Part shown: in pieces, positions 30,128-37,328 of the stretch
How positions within the stretch are numbered: the stretch's first letter is position 1
How the letters are laid out: each line of letters starts with the position of its first letter
Assembly (NCBI GenBank): GCA_018896835.1
Contig: JAHILS010000078.1
Location: 1 to 37,328 of the forward strand
From: Patescibacteria group bacterium
GTDB lineage: Bacteria > Patescibacteriota > Patescibacteriia > UBA9934
Direction of reading: 5' to 3'
DNA: 37,328 nt
Translations under genes and position numbers: made by a program
The notes under the pieces: model-generated
What the model was told of the DNA's origin: nothing
The model's database searches: none
Seen by the model: only the letters and a program-made list of their open reading frames with translations

Positions 30128-32491
30128 TTATTCCACTAAATCCAAAGTCTGACTGTCCTCCAGTGGCTCCAATACTTCATCCGTAACCAGCCCCGCTTGC
30201 AGACGACCTAATCTTTCGGTGATCAACACATTGTCAGGATTTAGCTCTAAAACTTTTTGCACTTCCTCAATCGCTCCCTCTATATTTCCTTGTTGTTCGT
30301 AAACAGATGACAAAAACCAACGAGCATTACTATAATCTGGTGACAAAGTTATAACATACTCAAATTCTGTTTTTGCATCATCAAGCTTTCCTTGTTGCAG
30401 ATACAAAAATCCGAGCTGGAGGATCAAATTAGCATCATATGGATTATCTGCTTGTAGTGACCTTATTCTAGCAATGGCTTCGGAAAGATTACCTTGACGC
30501 TCATAGGCAAGTGCCAAATAATATTGAGCTGGCGCATAATCACTCTTTAAAGAAAGCGCAGTATTCATGGCGTCAATCGCATTTGTTAATGCGAGCAGTC
30601 TGGCTTGTATTGAAGAATTAGCTAAAGCCTCATCATCACCACTAATAATTGAAGCAAGAGCATCAGCTTGCGCTAAATATCCTTGTCCCAACGCCAAATA
30701 GTACTTTGGATTTGTGGGAGCAAGCATTATAGCTGACTGATAAGCTAATATAGCAAACTCGTCGGCTCCTAAAACAAACGGCGTGATCTCTCGGTAAATG
30801 TCTCCAAGCATCAACTGATTTTCAATAACATTAGGAGATAATTGCACTGCTTTGATTGCATTACCAGTGCCTTGGTCGATATAACTAAAAACGATTTCCG
30901 GATTGACCGATGTATCTGAAAGCAACTCTCCACTTTTATACAAATAGGCATAGGCTAAATTTCTAGCATATACATCGTTCCGCTTGTTTAAAGCTTGTGC
31001 CATGGTTAACTGCTCTATAACTTCATCAGCTGATCCGCCAGATGCACTACTAATAATCGCCTTGGCATAGACAATGTCTGACCCATACCTGGAAGCTGTT
31101 AAAAAACCGATCGTCAAAACACACAAGGCGCATATCATCCCAATAAATACAGCAAAAAATAAATGAACTTGTGACTTACCAAACACGATTCTTTTTTCTG
31201 ACGTATAACCAATGCCAAGAATCATGGCGCTGAGCATCCAAAATATTACTTGCAGGGTCATGTCCGAAGAATAGAAAAATTGCGATATTGCTAAAGACAA
31301 CCATGCCAGCGACAACCCCAAATACAACTGATGCTCAGCTCCTTTGCTATTTACAACTATCTTAAAGCCATTTACCAGCATTAGAACAAGCAGTAATAAA
31401 TAAAAGAAAACTGTTGCCCAGCCCATTGTGGTTAGCATTGTTAGGATATGGCTTGATGATCGATTAAAAACTGTATCCCATAAAACTGAGTTATTTAAAA
31501 CCTCTGGCTTGTATTTTTGGAAATTAATTTCGTACGTGCCAGGACCTGACCCAAATAACAATGAATTTTCTGACAAAGTCTGTTGCGAAATCTGCCAACT
31601 TGTCTGAGTAGTTGGCGCCAACTCTGGCGGAGTACTGAGGCTTCCTGGCGTGGAAACGAAAATAAATAACAAACAAGCGACAAGTATGGCTACCAATAAA
31701 AATAAATTTTTACCCTTGATAACTGTTATGCGATGTGAGAATGAGCTAATAAAGATGGCGCAAATAGCGATTGCTAGCAATGCCCAGAGCAACCAAAAAT
31801 CAAGAGCGTAAAGAATAAAAATGGTAAATGGAATTATAACGTAGCTGGAAACTCGGGTGGCAAAACCGGTTACGCCCGCAAATAAACTCTTAGGCAATTC
31901 CTTAATGTTAAACAATGCTGACAGGGAAAGAGCAAACATGGCAGTGCTATAAACTCCAAGTGCGTTTGGAGCACCGATGAAATTCTGTTGTAAAATTACA
32001 ATGTTAAAAAGAGATAATACTTGCAAAAGCAATATTATTGAGGCTGGAATAAGCAAAGCCTGGATAAACTTTGGAAGCGTTTCTTGACTGACAACATTTA
32101 ATCCAACTAGCAAAAAAATTATGCATGAGCCCCAGGTTAATAGACTAGTATATTCCTGGCCCGACGACCCAAACCAGCTTTGGTATTGAGCCAAGGAAAA
32201 AATGGTTGAAATTAAAACACTGACAAAAAATGCCAGCAACAAGCCGTGAATCCAGGTTTTTTTTACAACTAATGCTTTTTGAATAACAAGTGAACTGGCC
32301 CATGCTAGAAAAGAGATAATAGAACAGAAGACTAATAATGTTTGCTTATTTATCTCCAACGCCTCTGACGTCCAGGGCAAATAAGTAATCGGTACTAGCG
32401 CAACTGCCAGTAAAAAGAAAAAACGGGCTATGAATTGCGAGAATAAAACGAGACGATGTTCTCGCCTATGCAAGAGATCATTTATAATCAT
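30128..32491 (-). CDS. Wzy/O-antigen ligase-like membrane protein with C-terminal TPRs
   Basis: 787 aa. Residues about 15-460 carry around a dozen transmembrane helices, with an external loop containing SENSLLFGSGPGTYEINF, the GxGxGT-like motif typical of the O-antigen ligase/polymerase family. Residues about 475-770 are tetratricopeptide repeats (e.g. YYLALAYERQGNLSEAIARI, LILQLGFLYLQQGKLDDAKT, ARWFLSSVYEQQGNIEGAIE). Probably polymerises or transfers a surface glycan, the TPRs serving as protein-interaction surface. Glycan type is unknown. It begins 5 bp after the giant surface-protein gene, so the two are co-transcribed; glycosylation of that protein is a reasonable inference. Confidence 0.8.
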   Translation of the reverse strand: MIINDLLHRREHRLVLFSQFIARFFFLLAVALVPITYLPWTSEALEINKQTLLVFCSIISFLAWASSLVIQKALVVKKTWIHGLLLAFFVSVLISTIFSLAQYQSWFGSSGQEYTSLLTWGSCIIFLLVGLNVVSQETLPKFIQALLIPASIILLLQVLSLFNIVILQQNFIGAPNALGVYSTAMFALSLSALFNIKELPKSLFAGVTGFATRVSSYVIIPFTIFILYALDFWLLWALLAIAICAIFISSFSHRITVIKGKNLFLLVAILVACLLFIFVSTPGSLSTPPELAPTTQTSWQISQQTLSENSLLFGSGPGTYEINFQKYKPEVLNNSVLWDTVFNRSSSHILTMLTTMGWATVFFYLLLLVLMLVNGFKIVVNSKGAEHQLYLGLSLAWLSLAISQFFYSSDMTLQVIFWMLSAMILGIGYTSEKRIVFGKSQVHLFFAVFIGMICALCVLTIGFLTASRYGSDIVYAKAIISSASGGSADEVIEQLTMAQALNKRNDVYARNLAYAYLYKSGELLSDTSVNPEIVFSYIDQGTGNAIKAVQLSPNVIENQLMLGDIYREITPFVLGADEFAILAYQSAIMLAPTNPKYYLALGQGYLAQADALASIISGDDEALANSSIQARLLALTNAIDAMNTALSLKSDYAPAQYYLALAYERQGNLSEAIARIRSLQADNPYDANLILQLGFLYLQQGKLDDAKTEFEYVITLSPDYSNARWFLSSVYEQQGNIEGAIEEVQKVLELNPDNVLITERLGRLQAGLVTDEVLEPLEDSQTLDLVE

Positions 32492-32496
32492 AAATT

Positions 32497-35400
32497 TTAC
32501 TCAATTGATTCAGTGACTTGTTCTGGGGCTACTTCAACAGTTGGCTCAACAACATCTTCTTCAACAACAGCATCTTCAACAACGGCATCTTCAACAACGG
32601 CATCTTCAACAGCTTCTTCTTCAACAACATCTTCTTCTATAACTTCCTCCTGATCAATCTCAACTCCATCACCAACAACTATTTCATCTACAACCTCATC
32701 AACGTCGGTAATATCTTGACTCCTATCCTCTGTAATCACTTGATCAACCGGCTCATTAAAGATTTCAACAATATCCTCATCGACAATCTCAACATTTTGA
32801 TCAACGACGTTCTCCTCAATATTTTCTTCTTCCACCGCTATATTATCTTTTTCTACTTCAACATCTGGAGCGTAATCCTTATGATACGCAATTACCAGCC
32901 AATCAACATTTACACCATTAGTTTCAAGAGTATCCTTGATTATAAAGCCTTCCGAGTCTCTATTGATCGCATAAAGTGAACCAGATGGCGCATCGGCTGT
33001 CAAAAATACGCGGTAAGTAGAAAGATTATCAATTATTTTTTCAAAATTAGGGTCAATGTCCGCAAAAATTACATGCGCTCGACCATTCTGAAGCTTGATA
33101 GTACCGGAAAGCTCAATAGTTGTTTGTGGTGATACAACCGCATAAGCTTCTATTCGCTCTCCGCCATACGACTTAATATTTTGTACAAATCTGCCACCAG
33201 TCTTGATTGTCCCGTCCTCAGAAATTGACCAAACGTTACCAATCCCCGCGATCGATCCAACCGAAAGCAAACTTCCTCCACTCAAATTCACAATGCCAGA
33301 AAGATCAAGTGTGCTTGATGAGGCGACCTGAGTGATCGAATTATCAGAAAGGTCAGCACTTTGTCCATCAAAGTATGAAGGACGGACAAAAACAGAAATA
33401 GATCCGACTGTTCCCGAGAATGCTTCCATGGCATAACCAACAATTGGGCCAGACTCTGTCGCCTTCATGGCATAGCCTGGTTTGGATGAGGTTGTTAGCG
33501 GATCTCCAATTGAAATCGACCCGTTCTCATTACTGACATAGGTTGGAACTCGACCAGAAAGCGCAATTGGTACATGACCGTCAATATTATTTCCTGCTAA
33601 AAATCCGGGTTGAGTGGAAACAATGCCGGCAATTTTTGCGTCATAAGTAGTACCAGTTGATCGTTTTACCGAATCCTTACTGCTTGCAAACACCACAACT
33701 TCACCTGGCGCCACTGGCTCTGCGACTGGGAACATTTCGGCAAAGTCATATGAGCCCGATCCCCAACCAGACGCGTTAGTACGCATAAAATCTCCGCCAA
33801 GTCCGGAGGAACCATCGTAATAAATATATTTATCAGTCTGCAAAACTCCACGATCTGATGGATACAAACGACCCGAAATTGCCATGTCGCCGTCTTGATT
33901 TATAAATCCAACCTCTGTCTCACCCGTGTTTCTAAATGATAATTGATAGTTTGACGCGTCTGTCACACTATTTACAAACCCCATGGAAATATCCTGAGCT
34001 GATGCTCCGTCCCAGCCTGATCCGCGAAGCATTAGTCCATAGGAATTGAGTCCTGGCATAACCGCGTCAGCTGTACCTGTTGAGTCTAGTACCAAGTCTG
34101 TTCCGACCGATGTCATACTACCGTCTTGCGCTAAAACATTTATAGCCTGCCACTTTGGCTGAACATAGACATTAATTCTGCCAGTACCTGACAAGTGTGA
34201 CTCTAAAGCGCGACCAATCACATAACCAACTCCATTTGCCTTCATTACAACGCCCGGAGTTGAAGAAAGTGTCAGATAATCACCTGCCGTAATTGCGCCA
34301 CCTTCATCATTTACATTAATTGGAACCTGACCCAAAAGTGCTACCGGAACATACGCACCAGTCTCGCGCCAGCCTTCAAACCAATTTCCAATCACATTTG
34401 GAGATATAGAATATGCACCAATTATTTTGTCGGCATTGGAGGCTATAGTTGCGTTTCCTAATGAATCAATTCCTATTACATCACCATCTGAAAAATCCGC
34501 CATAACACCAGGAAATAACTCTGCATAATCACTTCCAGGAGACACAAGCGCAACGCCGCCACCAGTTCCTTCGATTGCACCTAATGGATCGCCACTGCCA
34601 TCTTTTAGCAATAAATAATTACATGCATCTGTAGGGTTTGAATCTAAGCAAGCCTGTATACTTATACCCATGTTTGTGTAAGCATTTCCGTCATTAAAGA
34701 AGCTAGCGATGTAATCGGTTGTGCCGAATGCAGAAACATACATAGCTTGCTGATCACCGACTTGATTTACATACAGGGAGTACCCCGTACCAGAGTTCGT
34801 TGTGTACAGGGTGTTACCGGTAGATGCACCGTCTCCCATACTCAAGCTAACAAGTCCTGTGCTTGCATTAATAAAATCGGTCGCGCTGTTATCACGAGAA
34901 ACATACACAGCACTTCCGGTTGTAAGAGTATCATTCACTATTGCTGTGATAAACCCGCCAGTCTGTCCGGTGCCATCAACTTCCAGTTGATCGTATACAT
35001 ACAAATCCCCTGATCCGGTTGAATAATTGGCGGTCGACGGCGTTGAACTATTTTCAACATGAACAGCCGATCCGAAAAAATATCCAGCATAATTATTTGT
35101 GCCACCCGACGCTGTGCCTCGCACTCCGTAACGATTAATACCGGCACTTTTGCTAGAAAAATCACCACCGTAGCCTGTTGTTATTGTGCCAGCACCGCTA
35201 CTGACCTCACCTTGAACACCAAAAGCGCTCGAAATCGTTCCGCCTGATGACAGGACTTTGCCATAAACACCAACAACAGTCGGTATGGTTGATCCTACCC
35301 CGCTATTATATGCCTCAGAATATAGGCCATACATCGTGTTTTCTATTGGAGATACAGCTGTTGATGAATTAATTGCGCGGATCTCCATCCCCTTCATTAT

Positions 35401-36543
35401 ATTAATAGCCCCGGTGCCTGAGTTGATTGTAGCCGATCCGATTCCAGTTACTGCCTGATCATATCCCATACTTTCCACAGAAGAATTAGTCGTCTGGCTA
35501 AACAAGCCATAATAACCATATGTTCCAGCCCCACCAGACGCTGGCGTTCCCAAACCTGACACAGTCTTCATGCCATACGCGTCAGAGGGCGATGAACCAA
35601 AAGATCCATTTAATGAATGCTCAAAATATCCATCAGCAAATCCCCAACTATCGCTACTATATGTTAGCGTGCCAGTTCCGGCTGTTGCATCCTTAAATGT
35701 AAGAGTAGGATTTATGGAACCACTACCAAAATATACATAGCCAGTACTTGGTGCCACACCAAAAGTTGAGGCATTCGCTACCGTTCCGCCAATAGCAACG
35801 TCATCAGTTGATGTTGTTGCGTAGACCGTTGATCCACCGTCGGTCCAACCGATATCATTTAAATATGCAACTGTGCCTGATGCGTTTTGGAAAGTGATTG
35901 TTTTGTCAGAAAGTGTAGGGTCGGTTATAGCAAAAATTGTTTCATAATCATCGGCTGTTGCTCCTTCAAAAACAAGTGGTAATGCGCCAGAAAATGTCGA
36001 GCCAGTAAAATCGTTAGCTCCGGTGATCGTATTGTTTGACCCAAGACCAAAGAAACTGGTTGAATCAAGGCCGTCGAGCATGTCAGCATTCATGGCATAA
36101 GGGCTTGCAACAAGACGCTTTCGTGGAGTAAGAGTCTCACCGTCAATGGTCACCTGTAAGTAGACCGAGGCATCGTCAAAAATTGTTGTTGGGATCGCGG
36201 CAAACGAATCGCTTATGTCACCTAAATTCTGTGTAAATAATCCGTCCGTCAAAGTGACTGTTTTTGCAGTTGCGGTTGAACAGTCTGACGCAGAGTTTGA
36301 CCAAAGACAGGTTCCAGCAGCTAGTGCGTCATAAAACTCAAACACAATATCGATTGTTGCGTCGGAAATCGGAACGCCGTTTGCATTCAAAATACGTCCT
36401 TGATAGGAAATCATGCGCGGAGGGGTATCGGCCGCAAAAACATTTGCATTATAAAATGTTGAGCTGGAAAAAATAATAAATAAAACCATCAAAACCTCAA
36501 TGGCTTTTTTCCATTTATTTGTAATTATTTTTAGCTTCTTCAT
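32497..36543 (-). CDS. Giant secreted surface protein with paired YAE-type domains and acidic tail
   Basis: 1348 aa from ATG at 36543 (MKKLKIITNKWKKA); a GTG 6 codons upstream is less likely. A signal peptide ends near NANVFA (residue about 37). The mature start PRMISYQGRILNANGVPISDATIDIVFEFYDA is common to large surface proteins of CPR and other bacteria. The middle is Gly/Ser/Thr-rich with repeated short beta motifs, similar to phage-tail or adhesin stalks. Two related domains begin SDYAELFPG (about 665) and YDFAEMFPV (about 928), each followed by VPVALLGQVP / VPIALSGRVP and ending in IxVxVxP; they resemble the YAE-type intramolecular-chaperone domain (peptidase G2), low confidence. The last 130 or so residues are Glu/Asp/Val-rich. 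Likely exposed at the cell surface. Confidence 0.75.
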   Translation of the reverse strand: MKKLKIITNKWKKAIEVLMVLFIIFSSSTFYNANVFAADTPPRMISYQGRILNANGVPISDATIDIVFEFYDALAAGTCLWSNSASDCSTATAKTVTLTDGLFTQNLGDISDSFAAIPTTIFDDASVYLQVTIDGETLTPRKRLVASPYAMNADMLDGLDSTSFFGLGSNNTITGANDFTGSTFSGALPLVFEGATADDYETIFAITDPTLSDKTITFQNASGTVAYLNDIGWTDGGSTVYATTSTDDVAIGGTVANASTFGVAPSTGYVYFGSGSINPTLTFKDATAGTGTLTYSSDSWGFADGYFEHSLNGSFGSSPSDAYGMKTVSGLGTPASGGAGTYGYYGLFSQTTNSSVESMGYDQAVTGIGSATINSGTGAINIMKGMEIRAINSSTAVSPIENTMYGLYSEAYNSGVGSTIPTVVGVYGKVLSSGGTISSAFGVQGEVSSGAGTITTGYGGDFSSKSAGINRYGVRGTASGGTNNYAGYFFGSAVHVENSSTPSTANYSTGSGDLYVYDQLEVDGTGQTGGFITAIVNDTLTTGSAVYVSRDNSATDFINASTGLVSLSMGDGASTGNTLYTTNSGTGYSLYVNQVGDQQAMYVSAFGTTDYIASFFNDGNAYTNMGISIQACLDSNPTDACNYLLLKDGSGDPLGAIEGTGGGVALVSPGSDYAELFPGVMADFSDGDVIGIDSLGNATIASNADKIIGAYSISPNVIGNWFEGWRETGAYVPVALLGQVPINVNDEGGAITAGDYLTLSSTPGVVMKANGVGYVIGRALESHLSGTGRINVYVQPKWQAINVLAQDGSMTSVGTDLVLDSTGTADAVMPGLNSYGLMLRGSGWDGASAQDISMGFVNSVTDASNYQLSFRNTGETEVGFINQDGDMAISGRLYPSDRGVLQTDKYIYYDGSSGLGGDFMRTNASGWGSGSYDFAEMFPVAEPVAPGEVVVFASSKDSVKRSTGTTYDAKIAGIVSTQPGFLAGNNIDGHVPIALSGRVPTYVSNENGSISIGDPLTTSSKPGYAMKATESGPIVGYAMEAFSGTVGSISVFVRPSYFDGQSADLSDNSITQVASSSTLDLSGIVNLSGGSLLSVGSIAGIGNVWSISEDGTIKTGGRFVQNIKSYGGERIEAYAVVSPQTTIELSGTIKLQNGRAHVIFADIDPNFEKIIDNLSTYRVFLTADAPSGSLYAINRDSEGFIIKDTLETNGVNVDWLVIAYHKDYAPDVEVEKDNIAVEEENIEENVVDQNVEIVDEDIVEIFNEPVDQVITEDRSQDITDVDEVVDEIVVGDGVEIDQEEVIEEDVVEEEAVEDAVVEDAVVEDAVVEEDVVEPTVEVAPEQVTESIE
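32570..32612. repeat. 15-bp tandem repeat in the acidic tail
   Basis: GCATCTTCAACAACG occurs twice in perfect tandem (32570-32584, 32585-32599) plus a partial third copy; on the minus strand it encodes repeated VEDAV units at the C terminus of the surface protein. Number of units may vary between strains. Confidence 0.75.
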
Positions 36544-36598
36544 ACTACCGCGTCCACGCACAACTTTTGTACGAAGACGTGGTGTTACAATGGAAACA

Positions 36599-37328
36599 TT
36601 ATACCGCGTTTGCGATTTTTTTACTTAGTGATACATCCACAGAAATAACATCAGGTTCTTTTTTGCTAGAAAAATCAATCGGTCGAACTTCCTGGTGTTC
36701 ATATCCTGGCTGTTCGAACGTTAAAAAGTATTTATTTGGCCCAGCCATAAATGCATACTTTCCATTTCCATCAGTCACTGTTGATTCAATTAGGCGATTA
36801 AACTCAGGCTCAAACAAACGCACAACTGTATTTTTAAGTGGCTTTTGTTTTTGACCATCGTTTACGATTCCCCAGCCTTTCTTTTTTCGCCAGGCAGTTA
36901 AGAAATGTGTGATTGAATAAATTATAGTGTGAAGTATTACTATCCCGAGGCTTAAAATGGTCGGCTGAATAATCAAAATAATAATTGCTATTAACAATCC
37001 CGATAATGCGAGAACGTGACAAAAGATTCTTAAAAATCTTCTAAAAATAAGGCTTTTTGACTCGTGATACTTTATTTCCTGCGAAGGATCCATTGGAATG
37101 TTAGCCGAGATTATGACGTTTGCTTCGGTTACCTCGATGTCTCCTTGATCGTAAACATCATCAAATACTACATCCTTAGTTTTGCCAGCCATGTATTCAC
37201 TTGGAAAAACAAAACCAGCTTTTTTAACTTCAATTTTATAAACGCCAGGCTGGGCTTTAAAAATATATCGTCCGTGTTTATCTGACACAGTTGTCTTTAC
37301 CAGCTTTCCCTCTTTGGTAAATAACCTA
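36599..37328 (-). CDS. Membrane protein with carboxypeptidase regulatory-like domains (5' end outside window)
   Basis: The open frame continues past the right edge; the first visible residues read RLFTKEGKLVKTTVSDKHGRYIF, the middle of a carboxypeptidase regulatory-like beta-sandwich, so the GTG at 37288 is not the start. Two hydrophobic segments (residues about 90-128 counted from that GTG) follow. A second such domain then reads NTVVRLFEPEFNRLIESTVTDGNGKYAFMAGPNKYFLTFEQPGYE. It ends 55 bp before the giant surface-protein gene and is probably the upstream member of that operon. Such domains usually serve as extracellular structural modules, here with unknown partner. Confidence 0.78.
   Translation of the reverse strand, partial: RLFTKEGKLVKTTVSDKHGRYIFKAQPGVYKIEVKKAGFVFPSEYMAGKTKDVVFDDVYDQGDIEVTEANVIISANIPMDPSQEIKYHESKSLIFRRFLRIFCHVLALSGLLIAIIILIIQPTILSLGIVILHTIIYSITHFLTAWRKKKGWGIVNDGQKQKPLKNTVVRLFEPEFNRLIESTVTDGNGKYAFMAGPNKYFLTFEQPGYEHQEVRPIDFSSKKEPDVISVDVSLSKKIANAV

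Overview
The window looks like chromosome from a Patescibacteria (CPR) bacterium; I would not name a class. Pointers are the compact minus-strand operons of core genes, a short RpoB (1078 aa), a Wzy/O-antigen-ligase-like protein fused to TPRs, a giant secreted protein with an acidic tail, and Cas2-like/PaaX-like and carboxypeptidase-regulatory-domain proteins of the kinds common in that group. Most native genes are moderately AT-rich, lie on the minus strand, and have weak or no Shine-Dalgarno sequences.

Layout. 1-5036: nucleotide-excision repair operon uvrB-uvrA-uvrC (uvrC cut by the window edge), with a promoter and a leader hairpin before uvrB and a palindromic repeat inserted in frame inside uvrA. 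5037-5520: a MITE-like repeat and an orphan ParD/CopG-type antitoxin. 5522-8311: yebC, a fold-type II PLP enzyme, ruvC and a small lipoprotein gene. 8349-15919: rpoB-rpoC with promoter, leader of about 200 nt and terminator. 15928-16180: a perfect 24-bp palindrome and a strong candidate for a 6S-like RNA with its own consensus-like promoter. 16196-20338: recA, a RodZ-like membrane HTH protein and ftsK. 21690-23545: rpsF-ssb-rpsR-efp with promoter, leader hairpins and terminator. 23601-24764: a THUMP/Trm11-like RNA methyltransferase. 26817-27893: ychF. 30128-37328: a surface operon (carboxypeptidase-regulatory-domain membrane protein, giant secreted protein, polymerase/TPR membrane protein).

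Between these native blocks, from about 20.4 to 30.1 kb, sit plus-strand single genes of a different character: a PP2C phosphatase, a membrane-anchored lytic transglycosylase, a DUF5680-like protein and a degenerate caspase-like protein, plus a 22-codon mini-ORF. They are visibly GC-rich, have strong Shine-Dalgarno sequences, and most have near-consensus promoters and GC-rich terminators, so I infer horizontal acquisition. Downstream of these genes lies a family of imperfect palindromes of about 36-40 nt centred on CGATCG (five copies: 21536, 26135, 26732, 28683, 30070).

The most striking element is at 26135-26767: a winged-helix plus Cas2-like (PaaX C-terminal-like) gene bracketed by two identical 36-nt copies of this palindrome, an arrangement resembling REP/RAYT units but with a Cas2-fold protein instead of a Y1 transposase. 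There is no CRISPR array or other cas gene in the window. This is my main candidate for an undescribed system: a palindromic repeat family with a Cas2-like partner, associated with scattered single-gene cassettes.
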